NCBI GenBank assembly: GCA_028641055.1
Contig: CM054057.1
Coordinates: forward strand, 576,132,610-576,196,609
Source: Alopecurus myosuroides
Taxonomy: Eukaryota; Streptophyta; Magnoliopsida; Poales; Poaceae
Direction: 5' to 3'
DNA length: 64,000 bases
Under the pieces are notes generated by a model. That model ran no database searches. It saw only the letters and a list, made by a program, of their open reading frames with translations, and was not told the origin of the DNA. Each line of letters starts with the position of its first letter. Position 1 is the stretch's first letter. Shown one piece after another: positions 33,811 through 45,700 of the stretch. Both the position numbers and the translations under genes were made by a program.

Positions 33811-35521
33811 ACATGTATCAGATTACAGCAGGTAATCGTTTGCATAAAGCGATGTTGATACAAAATTCAATAAAGAGGCGTTCCAAAATTTAAGTAACAT
33901 GCTAAAATGCTCTACTAAGTATTGAAACAATTAATAATTATAATAAAACATGATATGAAAGCATGTAAAGAGAGTTAATATGCTAAGCGCGTTCGAAACG
34001 TGGAAATTGGCCCTCAAAATGACTTTCCGAATTTATTTAGCGCCCAATTATACAATTTCAGCAAAAACAGGCTATTTCATGGTTTTACAGGCAGGAATAA
34101 AATATACGTAATTCTGAAAAAATCCGGATGCTAAAACGTAAAAATCCGCGCGCGTGACCGTTTTCGGCCCAATCCGTCTTGGCAGCAGGCCGAGAAAAAG
34201 GGGCCAGCAGCCCACCAACTCCCACCACGTCGTTTGCCAAATTTTTTTTCCGGCACAACAAGGTTAACCGGACGTGGGCCGAACGTGGCCCAGCAGGGTC
34301 CAGCCCACGGCCCAGCCGAAACCCTAGGGAGGGCGGCCTGCTCGCACGCTGACCGAGCCAGAGGCTCAGGTCGCGGCGGCGGCGCCTCCTGGCTCGGGGT
34401 CGGGCGCGGGCGGCTGGGCTGGTGGGGCGGGGCGCCGGTGGCAGCCGCTGCAGGCGGCGTCGGTGGTGGAAACGGCGGCAGGGCCGAGCACGGGCGGCGG
34501 CGGCCGCGCGCGACCGAGCGTGAGCTCGAGGTCGCCGCGGCGGCGGCGGCCAGCCTGCACCGGGCACACGGCCAGCTGGGCTCGGCGGGCGCGGGCGGGG
34601 GACGCCAGCCACGGGCGCATGGAGCTCGTCGGGGCGCACGGGCGCTCGTGCCAGCCAGCAGACCCATGGGGCGGCGCAACACGGCCACGACGCCACAGCA
34701 CGGCGGCGGGGCGGCCAGTGCGCGGTGGGGCGGCCAGTGCGCGGCGGGCCGTGCGTTCGCTGCGGCCAGGCAGCGCGGCCGGCGCGAGGCGTTCCACCAG
34801 CTTCCGGCGAGCGGTGGCTCGGGCCGCGGGGCGGAGCGTTCACGGGGCGGAGCGGCCGTCGGGCGCACGGGAACGGCCAGCTCGCCGGCGGGATGGCCGG
34901 GGCGGGACGACCATGCCGCAGACGGCGGCCAAGCTCGTCGGCCAGCAGGGCCGCGGCGGCGCGATGGGCACGGGTGCACTGGCCAGTTGGGCCAGGCGGC
35001 TTGTCTCCGGCGAGCGCGACCATGCCCCGAGCGAGCACGGCGGTGGCCTCTGGCAGGCAAACGCGGCCATGCGCAGGGGCGTCTGTTGCTCGACGGTGCA
35101 AGCAGAAGCTCGCGTATCGGCCATGGTGTGTGTACGTGAGACACAAATCAACAAAAATTAAAAAGCATCATTGCGTTCATCCAGAACTGCGATGGCGCGT
35201 GACACAGCTAGTGCATTGCGGCGGTACCGTGACCATCTGGATCACGTTTGTACCGGCTTTCCACAGTACAGTCAACAAATCCCGCACGGATCCGAGAGAA
35301 TCGACATTGGTCGGCGACATGTTCGTCAGCTCGTCTCTCGGGAGGGAAATCCGTACTATGGATGCGATCTAAAAATACGCAAAACGCAGAAAATGGAAAG
35401 GATATTCCGAGACGAATCCATTTTTACGATCAGATCTGAGTTATACCTGCGTGATTTTTGCAAAAAGCCTGCTCGGTGTAGGCTCAACGGAGGCTCGGCG
35501 GAGAGACGCGTGCTGATAACA
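33811..35521 (-). other. Long 5' leader of the Copia element with a very GC-rich core
   Basis: 1.7 kb lies between the primer site and gag. The part at about 34150-35150 is strongly GC-rich and open in many frames on both strands (up to 353 codons), giving Ala/Arg/Pro/Gly-rich nonsense. The outer parts are AT-rich. The acceptor-like site just before the gag ATG suggests that some of the leader may be spliced out. A primer site (TGTTATCAGCACG on the minus strand, 35509-35521) abuts the LTR. Confidence 0.7.
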
Positions 35522-35811
35522 TGTTACACAACCTCTGCCGTCTGGCCGGTCCCGAGGGTGTGCGACGGCGGCGATGTAGACGAACAACACACGAATATGA
35601 AATAAAGTAGACACAGGATGTGGGCACAGGAAAATCTTTATTGCTTTTCTCATATCTGTTCTAGACTACGTACAGTACCTCAATATATAACAGGGGATGG
35701 AGAGGAGATAAGACTCAAAGGTAGGTACAAAATGGGGATAACCTTTGGCCTGATTAAACTGGACAAAGCCCACCAACTGGGCTGCCACCCAACGGCCCAA
35801 GTTTCCCAACA
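35522..35811 (-). repeat. 5' LTR of the short-LTR Copia element
   Basis: 290 bp with TG...CA ends, followed on its right by the TAAAC duplicate. It sits head-away from the zinc-ribbon gene: transcription from it runs leftward, away from 36280. Confidence 0.92.
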
Positions 35812-35816
35812 TAAAC

Positions 35817-36279
35817 TACCCGAGTCACTACCCAGGTTTGTCACGGTGGAGAGCACTTGGGAGCCGAAGCAGCGGTGACCGGTCGATCTCCTCCGCCACT
35901 CTGCACGGACAGTGCACTCCACGTGAGTCGGCCAAATAAGCCCAGGCAGCGTCGGCCCCCAGCTCTCGTACTAGGTCAGATCGACAAGCGTCCGCCGCTA
36001 ACGTAGTACGAACGCGCACCAGCGCGGCAGTGACCAACCAACCGCACCATGCAACAACAAAAGCCGGAGCGAATTGATTGTCGCCGCCGCGCGCTGCACA
36101 AATGACAAAACCCCACCGCCGTTAATACCCAATGCCCCACGCCACCGCCCCCTGCATACATCCATCTTGCTTGCTGCCAACAAAGAAAGCAGATCACGGT
36201 GCGCCTCCGACTCCGCATCCACATCCATTTTGCACTCCTCGGTTCCTACTTGTCCTGCTGCGCTCGACCGCCGCCTGAC
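35817..36279 (+). promoter_or_regulatory. Remaining upstream region and 5' UTR of the zinc-ribbon gene
   Basis: 463 bp lie between the Copia insertion and the ATG. A clear TATA box was not found. The last 150 bp are C-rich like a plant 5' UTR, and the frame of the gene is open upstream to 36199 without an ATG. More distal promoter sequence has been pushed 7 kb away. Confidence 0.45.
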
Positions 36280-36546
36280 ATGGAGGACTCCGGGCCGGCG
36301 GCGGCGTCGTCTTCGTCGGCGGTGGCGAGGGCGGCGAGGAGGGTGTGCGGGAAGGAGGAGAAGGTGGTGGGGGAGCAGAAGGCGCCGGGGAGCTGCCCCT
36401 ACTGCGGCGGCGTGGTGACGGCCACGGACGTGGAGGCCAAGTGGGTGCTCTGCTTCCTCCCGCTCTGCCTCAAGACCAAGCGCAGGTTCGCCTGCACCGC
36501 ATGCGCCAGGCGCCTCGTCACCTACCCCGCCATCCTCCACGACTAG
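36280..36546 (+). CDS. Small zinc-ribbon-like protein, 88 aa, intact
   Basis: A single uninterrupted ORF starts MEDSGPAAASSSSAVARAAR and ends YPAILHD before TAG. Two Cys pairs, C39-x2-C42 (CPYCGG) and C72-x2-C75 (CTAC), with C58 and C63 between them, make a zinc-ribbon-like pattern. The basic stretch KTKRRF precedes the second pair, and the N-terminal 20 residues are low-complexity. It resembles a family of short, uncharacterised plant proteins sharing VCGKEEKVVGE and SCPYCGG, recalled from memory; molecular function is not known. No signal peptide is seen; F59-L64 is too short for a membrane helix. ATG at 36280 was chosen because upstream in-frame codons contain no ATG. High GC with third-position bias and absence of lesions among decayed elements support a real gene. 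Confidence 0.82.
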   Translation: MEDSGPAAASSSSAVARAARRVCGKEEKVVGEQKAPGSCPYCGGVVTATDVEAKWVLCFLPLCLKTKRRFACTACARRLVTYPAILHD

Positions 36547-37099
36547 CCTGCTGCTACTCCCTCCATCTAGCGCAAGCGTGGTTTAGCTCTCAGCTCTACT
36601 CTCTTCTAGACAGAGATTGGTTCGTCATCTGCTCAAGTGTAGCCAAGAACGGATCACCATCGAGCTAGCGGCGGACTTGTTATCTTGTCGTCACCGATTT
36701 AGTTTTCGATTGGAGGTCTGATGCATGTTTCCAACCCTCTTAATTGGCAGCCAGATGAGAGAGATTTATTGGGCCTTAATTAGTTATTATCGCTCCGTTT
36801 TGCTATGCGTTTCCGTACAGTTTTACTGCTGTGCTGCTGCTACTGATGGATGATGAACATGCCTCGCATGCCGCGCGGGGTTCGCCGGCGATCAAGCGGT
36901 AGATGCTGACGCAAACGGAGGTGGCGTACGACACCGTCGAGCGAACATCACGATCGAGGATATGCCGATGCGATCATGCGGTCTGGTAAGGAACGCAACC
37001 TACCCAACCGAACGTCCGACGTGCTGCCTGAATCTACCGTCGGTCCAGTCCGTGCCCCCAACAGCTCGCGTTCCTATTTGCATTTCACAGGAAAAAAAA
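36547..37099. other. 3' flank of the zinc-ribbon gene
   Basis: 550 bp presumably holding the 3' UTR and spacer. A short CTACTCCCTCCATCT stretch at 36553 resembles a MITE end but has no partner. No other feature was seen. Confidence 0.5.
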
Positions 37100-38829
37100 C
37101 TGGGGTATAATGTTAATTAGATGGGAAAAGCTAGTAATCACCCGGGGATCGAGTGCTCGAGCGTCTCCGGCTACCCCGTGTGCCGCGTGTCAAAGAAAAC
37201 AACCCACAAAAACTACTACTGGGTAACGTTAGATGGGAGAAGCTACTAATCACCGGGATCGAGTGCTCGCGTCACCGGCTCCCCCGCGTGCCGCGTGTCA
37301 AAGAAAACAACGCAGAAAAACCACTACTGGGTAATGTTAGATGAAAAAAGCTACTAATCACCCGGGGATCGAGTGCTCGAACGTCTCCGGCTCCCCCGCG
37401 TATCGCGCGTCAAAAAAACAATGCACAAAAACCACTAATGGGGTAATGTTAGATGGGAAAAGCTACTAATCACCCGGGGATCAAGTGCTCGAACGTCTCC
37501 GGCTCCCCCGTGTGTCGCGCATCAAAGAAAACAACGCACAAAAACCACAGCTGGGGTAATGTTAGATGAGAAAAGCTACTAATCACCCGGGGATCGAGTG
37601 CTCGAACGTCTCCGGCTCCCCCACGTCTCGTGCGTCAAAAAAAAAACAACGCACAAAAACCACTACTAGGGTAATGTTAGATGGGAAAGCTACTAATCAC
37701 CCGGGGATCAAGTGTTCGAACATCTCCGGCTCCCCCGCGTGCCGTGTGTCAAAGAAAACAACGCACAAAAACTACTACTAAGGTAATGTTAGATGGCAAA
37801 AGCTACTAACCACACGGGGATCGAGTGCTCGAACGTCTCCGGCTACCCGCGTGTCGCGCGTCAAAGAAAACAACACACAAAAACCACTACTGGGGTAATG
37901 TTAGATGGGAAAAGCTACTAATCACCCAAGGATGGAGTGCTCGAACGTCTCCGGCTCCCCCGCGTGTCGCGCGTCAAAGAAAACAAAGCACAAAAACCAC
38001 TAGCGGGGTAATGTTAGATGGGAAAAGCTACTAATCACCCGGGGATCGAGTTCTCGCGTCCCCGGCTACCCCGCGTGCCGCGCGTCAAAGAAAACAACGC
38101 AAAAAAAACCACTACTGGGTTAATGTTAGATGGGAAAATCTATTAATCACCCGGGGATCGAGTGCTCGCTATCCGGCTCCCTCGCTTGCCGCGCATCAAA
38201 GAAAACAAAGCACAAAAACCAAGACTGGGGTAATGTTAGATGGGAAAAGCTACTAATCACCCGGGGATCAAGTGCTCACGTCCCTGGCTCACCCGCGTGT
38301 CGCGCGTCAGAGAAAACAACGCAAAAAACCCACTACCGGGGTAATGTTAGATGGGAAAAGCTATTAATCACCCGGGGATCGAGTGCGCTCACGTATCCGG
38401 CTCCCTCGCGTGTCGCGCGTCAAAGAAAACAACGCAAAAAACCACTACTTGGGGTACTATTAGATGCGAAAAGCTACTAATCACCCGGGGATCGAGTGCT
38501 CGCGTCCCGGCTCCCCCGCGTGCCCCGCGTCAAAGTAAACAATGCAAAAAAAATACTACTGGGGTACTGTTAGATGGGTAAAGCTAGTAACCACCCGGGG
38601 TCCCCGGCTCCCCCGTGTGACGCGCGTCAAAGAAAACAACGCACAAAAACCACTACTAGGATAATGTTAGATGGAAAAGGCTACTAATCACCCGGGGATC
38701 GAGCGCTCGTGTCCCCGGCTCCCCCGCCTGCCGCGTGTCAAAGAAAACAACGCACAAAAAGCACTACTGGGTAATGTTAGATGGGAAAAGTTACTAAACA
38801 CCCATGGATCGAGTGCTCGAACGTCTTCC
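37100..38829 (+). repeat. Tandem array of 16 units, ~111 bp each
   Basis: Each unit reads roughly GGTAATGTTAGATGGGAAAA, then GCTACTAATCACCCGGGGATC, then GAGTGCTCG, a CTCCGGCTCCCCCGCGTG segment, and an A-rich CAAAGAAAACAACGCACAAAA part. Landmarks (ACCCGGGGATC or variants) recur at 37141, 37251, 37361, 37471, 37581, 37701, 37811, 37921, 38041, 38151, 38261, 38371, 38481, 38591, 38691 and 38801. Units differ by substitutions and small indels and fall into subtypes. The ORFs found in it are by-products. Confidence 0.95.
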
Positions 38830-39959
38830 CGGCGCGCCGCCGTCGCGGACGGCCTCCCGCGCCCGCCGTAACAGCTCCCTTGCGCGACCTCCTCCAATCC
38901 CCTTCTCCGACGACCACAGGCTGCCAACGATGCTCCTCAGCCCTGGCCTTCAGCACGAGCTCCGCCCAGGACGGCTCCGCCACAACATAAATCATGCGCC
39001 TCGTGCTCCATGGAAATATGGTGCTGCTCCCTATGAAGACGGACGGTGCTCCCATGGGACTACTGTGGTGCTCCCGTCAAACTACCGTGGTGCTCCCATG
39101 GGCTGGCTCTGATGTTACTGAAGGTCGGCGACAATTTTTTTGCTACATACTCTTTTTTTTTACTATTTTTTTGCTACGAGAACTCCGGCGATATCACCGA
39201 CCAGGTCAACGTTTTGCTACTGCACATTTTTTTTGCTATTTATTCTAAGTTTTTGCTATATTAGTAATATTTTTTTGCCATGAGATTCTCTGGCGAGGTG
39301 TCCGACGATGTCTCCGGCGAATTTGATTTTTTTTTACGATAGCACGATTTTTGTTGCTACGGTAACTCCGGCAAGGTCTGGATTTTTCCTTTTATTTTCT
39401 GTGATGACCGTTTTTTGATACACGGAGCAAAGAGTTATTTTTTTCTACACAGACCAAATGCGGGATTTGGGCAAAAAGGGATACATGTCCGCACGGGGAT
39501 CCGGGGATGGAAATTTTTTATCCCTTGGGGACGCCCAACATTGTCCATGTTAGATAGGGGCAACTTCGACAGATCGGCCTAGCGGACGATGCCTCTCCCA
39601 GGCGATTGGATGAGAAGCAACCGTGGGCGCACGTCGCCGGAGTCGATCGCGGTGTGGACGGTGACTTACACTGCGGCATCAACATTGGAGCCACAACACA
39701 TGTTGCGCCCCAACAATCTCCTTTTGCGTCGCGCGATGGTGCGTTTGGGTCTGATCGATGAGAAGGAGGCGGTCCTCGCGGCTCGTTTTCTCATCGTGAA
39801 CGAGCGGGTGTTGATTGGGAAGAGGGTTGAGGTGGCAAACTGGTGGGTGATTTCGACGAAGTTGATCTCTTCTCTGACGACGGGAGGGGGGGCGGAGGGG
39901 GAGAGCGGCAAGGGCAGCCGGAGAACGTTCCAATGGTCGATCAGAGAGGCTAAAGGAAA
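38830..39959. other. Unclassified stretch between the tandem array and the truncated Athila-like element
   Basis: The first 250 bp are GC-rich, the middle (39130-39480) has repeated TTTTTTGCTAC and CTCCGGCGA-type segments, and the last 400 bp hold a 129-codon plus ORF (39589-39978) without a recognisable domain. No terminal repeats were found, so the origin is open; dispersed-repeat sequence is likely. Confidence 0.4.
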
Positions 39960-39974
39960 ATTGTTTGGATCAAT

Positions 39975-40727
39975 ATGAGCATGGCCATTCACAAGCATAG
40001 ACATAATATCATCAAGTCTATCACTCAAAGAGGAGGTTTCTTTAACAAAATTTATATTCTTACCCGTTGTAGCTCTGTCAGTGTGTCATTAAAAATAATT
40101 TACCATCATATTATAAAAAATCTTTGTTACTGCACCCAAGGTCATGGACATAAAGGTTCCTCCAGCAGCTGAATCCAAAAGATTTCTTTAAGAAAAGTTC
40201 AGTCCCGCATAAAAAGTTTGGATGATCATCCAAGTAGTCAGTCCATGAGTGGGACAATTCTTTACCAAAGATTTTATTCTTTCCCGAGCTTTAGCAACAT
40301 GCTCATTATCAAGTTGCTTAAAATTCATAATGCTACTTCTTAAAGATATAATCTTAGCAGGAGGATAATATTTTCCAATGAAATCATCTTTCCACTTAGT
40401 CCAAGAATCAATACTATTTCTAGGAAAAGATAACAACCATTCTTTAGCTCTTCCTCTCAAAGAGAAAGAAAACAGTTTCAGTTTAATAATATCTCCATCT
40501 ACATCTTTATATTTTTGCATCCCACATAATTCAACAAAATTATTAAGATGGACAGCAGCATCATCAGTACTAACACCAGAAAATTGCTCTCTCTCATAAC
40601 AAGATTTATGCAGGCTTAATCTCATAAAAATCAGCAGTAGGAGCAGGTGGAGCAATAGGTGCGCTAATGAAATCATTGTTGTTGGTGCTATTAAAGTCAC
40701 ACAACTTAATGTTCTCATGGGTACTCA
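39975..40727 (-). pseudogene. Athila-like gag fragment, frameshifted
   Basis: An ATG at 40727 (MSTHENIKLCDFNS) starts gag. Frame is lost after about 45 codons, resumes as EQFSGVSTDDAAVHLNNFVE, LFSFSLRGRAKEWLLSF and FIGKYYPPAKI down to about 40190, and continues in other frames (DSAAGGTFMS near 40165; ETSSLSDRLDDIM near 40010) to the truncation. These are Retrotrans_gag motifs. The fragment lacks everything beyond gag. Confidence 0.85.
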
Positions 40728-40895
40728 TTTTAACAAGACTAAAAACAGGATAAAAACTACAACTAGAATAAGAACTATTTTTTGTTTGTTTTTAATAAAG
40801 AGAAGCAAACAAGATAAAATAAAACAAACTAAGAAAACCAATAACAAAGTAAAGAGATTGGAACTAAGAGACTCCCGTTGCAGAAATTTTCTTCC

Positions 40896-40913
40896 TCCCC
40901 GGCAAGGGCGCCA
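40896..40913 (-). other. Primer binding site, tRNA-Asp type
   Basis: On the minus strand TGGCGCCCTTGCCGGGGA lies just inside the LTR end at 40925. It fits the tRNA-Asp 3' end with one mismatch and fixes the orientation and LTR boundary. Confidence 0.88.
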
Positions 40914-40924
40914 GAAAATATGCT

Positions 40925-41897
40925 TGATGCGCGTGTAACACACGTTCTTGGGAAGACCCCAAGAGGAAGGTATGAAGAGTACAGTAGCAAGTTTTCCTCA
41001 GAAAGAAACCAAGGTTGAATCGACAATAGGAGGAAGGAGTAACTTCAGAAGGTTGATGCAGCTGAGATGGCAGGGCGCACAACCGGTTCAGCAGCAATGT
41101 GGAACCTACACAACACAATAAAATCACTTTGCTCCAACGAAGCAGTGAAGTTGTCAATCTCACCGGTTTTGCTGAACACAAAGAGGTTAAACGTATGGTG
41201 TGGAAAACAGTATGAGAACAGTAGCAGCAGTGTGAAAACAGTGGAAGCAGTGTGAAAGAAGTGGAAACAGTGTGTGTTATCAGTATGAGAAAATTAACCG
41301 GGGTCCACAGTTTACTAGTGGTGTCGCTCCATAGAAGATAAATAACATGTGTGGTGAACAAATTGCAGCTGGGAAATTGACAGAAATGATTGTTGCACCG
41401 TAGTATATATGCAAGACATAAAGATTACTATGTGATTAATGCGGGCATTACAACAAGATACACAGACCGTCATCCAACTGCATCTATGACTAATAATCCA
41501 CCCTCCGAATATCATCCGAACAAACATTGAGTATTAACTTGCAAGCAACAGATAATCGCAGTAAGTAAAGTGTGTAATGTAAATAATGTAAACTAAGTAA
41601 ACACCGTTGATTTGTCCCTAATGGCAACAACACATCCTCCATCCGTCATGTTTCTGTCACTCGAGCACAAATGCAAAAGAGGCATGAACCCACTATCGAG
41701 CATAAATACTCCCTCTTAGAGTTACTGGCATCTACTTGGAAAGAGCACCTACTAATAACGGAGAGCATGCAAAATCATAAATAACATATGCATGAAGATA
41801 ATATGATAGATTTATAATCAGAAGACATAGTATTCAACATTCATCAGATCCTACCAAATACAACATGTAGCATTATATAAAGATGATCTCGATCATG
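40925..41897 (-). repeat. Athila-like 5' LTR, 3' part
   Basis: The inner 973 bp of the LTR, from the primer-site side to the CACTA insertion point; it ends in the ATG target copy (41895-41897). It matches the plus-strand solo LTR in reverse orientation (for example the tract before GGAACCTACACAACAC). Confidence 0.88.
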
Positions 41898-41929
41898 CAC
41901 TAGTAGGGAAAAGCCTACCAGTGACGAAC

Positions 41930-42112
41930 CAAACTGGGCTACCGCTGGCGAAGTGTTGTTCGCCAGCGCTAACTCGCCGGTGGTAGCGGGTTACCGCTGG
42001 CGAACAGCGCTTCGCCAGCGGTAGTGTATGTTACCGTTGGCGAACACGTCCCTGTTCGCCAGCGCGCGTTCGCCAGCGGTAGCTGCTTTGTTCGCCAGCG
42101 GTAAGTCCCCCA
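41930..42112. promoter_or_regulatory. Left subterminal motif array of the CACTA element
   Basis: Seven exact copies of CGCTGGCGAA or its complement and one with a single change (CGTTGGCGAA) occur within 180 bp, in both orientations, often paired head-to-head. Such arrays bind the TnpA-type protein in En/Spm. Confidence 0.88.
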
Positions 42113-42762
42113 GGTTTGTATTTTTTTTTGTTATTTTCGTACAACAGTTTGTATTTTCCTGGTATTATACTATACAGGTGCAAATACATGTAATTTATAA
42201 AGTTCACGCATATAAATCATTCTTAGATACATATGCATGTATGTATATATGCAATACACAAACCGAGATCCATCGATAACAAAATTAACACATCGATAAC
42301 GAAATAACATCCTTCTCATAAATATGAATACACATCGATCTCAATAACACGTTTATGTCGAAAGATTTCGAACCAAAAATATAGCCATCTAATTAGTTTA
42401 ACGATTACAAAAGTTTGACATCCATACAACGAGCGATATAGATCAATCGCAAACAAGACATATATATATATATATATATATATGCGGTCCGCCTCCGATT
42501 TAGCTTCCGCCTCCGCTTGCGATCTTTCGCTAGGGCCAACGTGCCGTTCACTTCTTCATCTCTCTATAGACCAAGATAAAAGCATTATACCGGCAAAGGA
42601 AATCACAAGTTCTTATTTGGAGCAATTCGTACCGAACCGAATACATACCGTCGATCATTTCTTCCTCGTTGTTGTTGTGATCTTCTGTTTCTTCACCGGA
42701 GGGAATAGAAGAACACCTTCTAATGAGTTGAATGGTCTCTCGTCAGTCTACTCTAGTACACA
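42113..42762. other. CACTA 3' non-coding region
   Basis: 650 bp without a recognised gene beyond the second ORF. It contains a (TA)n microsatellite at about 42462-42482. A plus-strand ORF at 42482-42835 shows no domain. Confidence 0.6.
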
Positions 42763-45700
42763 TCATCGCAACTCATCGTTAGATGGTGGGGAGTTCCAGT
42801 GGAAGACCGAGTCTTTAGTTACTACATCCCTATAGATGATGGAGCAGGTTTTGCGCTGGAGGCGACCAAAGTTTTGTCTGAATTTAGCATCAGACCATTC
42901 GACGATGCTGCGAGACCATTTGTTCACAACAGACATGTATTGTAGACCGTGTTGGTCCTTCACGATCTCCGTCATGTGTTGGATGAGGTACCATGCCTCC
43001 ATATGGCCGCCTGGCGCCTGCTTGGGGAAGGGAAACTCTATTTTGTGTCTGAACAAATATTTGCCTTGAATTTGTTTCAATCTGTCGCAGAATCCTTCCG
43101 CCCTGATGTAGCCGTCCATAGCATCATTGAGAACAGACTTGATGAGGGAGTAGTTCTTCTCCTTCATCGTACTCCCGGAGTCGAGATATACTGCGTGCGC
43201 GTCTCTCGGGTAGAGCATGATGAGGGTGCCGTATTTGTTTCTGCGCAAAACAGGAGTCCATATATATAATCCTCAAAAATTGTATATGCGCAAACTTATG
43301 TAAAGATGGGAAATATAACTTACTCGGGAAAGTAAGGCACGAGGGTGATCCTCTTGTGTGTATAATTAGTGAGCAACACTTGTTCGAGGTACTTTGTCGC
43401 TTTTGTCCTACCCTTGGGGTTGTTCAAGTACATGTCGTGCATGTAGTAGGGGTCTGCTAGCCCGATGTTTTTGACATTCTCTATGGATAGTTGATGCGCC
43501 AAACTGAGCGTAAACTGACGGACGATTGACGAGTGGAGGGATTTCATGTGGAACATCCGAAAAATATCGTCAAATCTCACGATGATCTTGTTTGCGTTGC
43601 CTTCAGTGACAAATCCCGCCGTAGATGGCACCTTTGCGACCAAAACCGGCAGCGTTGGATTTTTCTCTTTGAGAAGCGTCATCTCCGTATGTAGAACACC
43701 GTCATGGACGCTAAGTATATCACCTGTCAGCAAGGAGGCCAACCTCGGCGGAAGCATCGGTTTGCCCAACTCATGGATCTGATGCTAGTCGTGTATGGGT
43801 ATCCTGTACAATACCCGTCCTGTCTGCGGCTTAGACTTGGTCCCTTCCACCGGTTGGCTCATCGATGCAACGGCAGAACTCTTCTTAGTTCTTTTCCGTA
43901 CCGTCTTCTTAGGCTGATTCTGAAATACATTTGCTACCGCCTCTTTGAGGGTGTCCTGGCTGATGACTTCTTGCTCGGGGACTGCCGGTTCTTGAGAAGA
44001 GAAAAGACGCTTTGTGCATCGATATTTATCCTCTTCCTCCGCTGGCAAGAGAAGTTCATCAAGATCATCCATGCCGGCCCCCTCGTAAGGATCGTCGACG
44101 AGGTAGTCATTGGGGTTCTCATCTTCAACATCGTCGCCGTCGTGTTGCATGGACTTTGCAGGTAGAAATCCTTGTGTTGGCTCGGGTGCCCCGACCCCTC
44201 GACCGGTGTTGGAGTGTTGACAGGAGTAGTTTCCAAACGAATTAGTGATTTTGGCCATGTCAATGGCCAAACCAAGCACTGCTCCAGGTTTAACTCGCTG
44301 TCGGCTGCGGGGGGTTGGTTCGGAGGATCGAGAGCACCGCAACCAGGGAGCACCCGACTTAATGTAACCCTTAGCACGTATTCGGGCATACGAACGCCGT
44401 GGGAGACGTGGTTGAGAGGTGTTATGATTTTTCCTTTGGCCACGTCCTTTAACTCGCCGCTCACACGAAGAAGCAATGTGCATCCCGTCTCGTCTGCCTG
44501 CGAAACGTCGTGCGATCATCGTTAGAGACTGAGGCCGTCACGAATCAAATCATAATATATAATTAAGCAGTGGACGCTGAATTACCGTGAGGGCATTGAG
44601 CTCGGACAAGGGCGATGGACCGCTAAGTGTCGGCGGCGGCGTTGAAGAGACGTGGCGGGGCGGCGACAGATCTTTGCGACCTTGCGGCTCAGGGTTGGGG
44701 GCCGCCTCGTTCTGCGCAGCAGGCGCCATGACAGGGGCCACGTTTTGCGCAGCAGGCGGCACCATTTGGGCTATGTTGATCTCGGGGAGCGGCCCTTGTC
44801 CTCCACCTGCCATCCACGGCTCTAAGGACTGAGCGACGGACGCACAAATGGTAGGGAGGAGCGCGTTGAGCCTCTCGTTCACAAGCTCGTCGACCGTCTT
44901 CTCCGGGGCCTTGTTCTGCTCCTTTCTCTTCTCCTTGGTGTCCGGGTAGTAGTGCGCATGCCGATGACCCTTTCCGAGGCCATGCACATGGCCACGATGC
45001 GGCTTCTTGTCAAGGGGCACTCCCTTCATCGCGTTAAGCGCCCTAATAAAAGGGGTGTCATATGGGTCCTTGTTCATCGTCGCCGAGGACCCCCCGTCAG
45101 AGTGAGATAGACGTTCTTTTTCTTCTTCCTAGAGATATTTATTCTCGAGCATTTTTACCTTCTCGTTCAACACAAGATCGTCGGGCTTTTGGGGATCTTC
45201 CCTATAATGGGCCCTGACAAAATTTCTCACCTGCGGGTCGGTGATCTTGTCAAACAGATTCGGCCCTTCTCTCTTCGCATCCTCCTTAGCCCAGACTTTC
45301 TGCTTCCCAAGGGAACCCCGGCTTCCGAGATTGTGAGGGCCAATGTTCTTTTTTCGCGGGTCTTTTCCCCCATTTACTCAGCGCCATCCTTTCCGGTTTG
45401 AGTTCGTCGAGCTTGAATTGGACCAAGTCTTCCTCGGAAATGGAGGGCCACATCTTATGTATCTCATCGAAACCCTTACCCTTCGCAATCATCTCCCACA
45501 AACTTGATCTCCAAGTCGTAAACGCCTTGGTGAACTTTCCCAGTGCTAACGAGTTGACCAGATTCTGCTTCAGGTCCTGGTTGTCGTAAGGATCCGGAAA
45601 CTTGTACCTCGTGTGCAGCTTCTCAATCAGCAGGGAGGCCATAGCACTGTTTTCTTTATCTCTGAGCTGGCCCGTATTAACGTTGCCAAAGTCTCGAGCT

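Larger units (their letters stand above)
28794..35811 (-). mobile_element. Copia retrotransposon with short LTRs, 7.0 kb
   Basis: Two 290-bp LTRs (28794-29083 and 35522-35811) and a perfect TAAAC target duplication (28789-28793, 35812-35816) define it. On the minus strand the order is primer site, GC-rich leader, gag, protease, integrase, RT, RNase H, polypurine tract (CCAAGGGGGAG). The 3' LTR terminus has mutated from TG to CG at 28794-28795. Genes are broken in several places. Confidence 0.93.

Noticed and set aside
34085..35146. 353-codon and similar ORFs in the Copia leader as possible genes
   Set aside because: At least five overlapping frames on both strands are open, which fits high GC content rather than coding.
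37100..38829. CRISPR-like array
   Set aside because: Whole units repeat without unique spacers, and the setting is a plant nuclear genome; it is a minisatellite.
39589..39978. 129-codon plus-strand ORF as a gene
   Set aside because: An opposite-strand ORF covers the same bases, there is no domain, and its end runs into the truncated gag.
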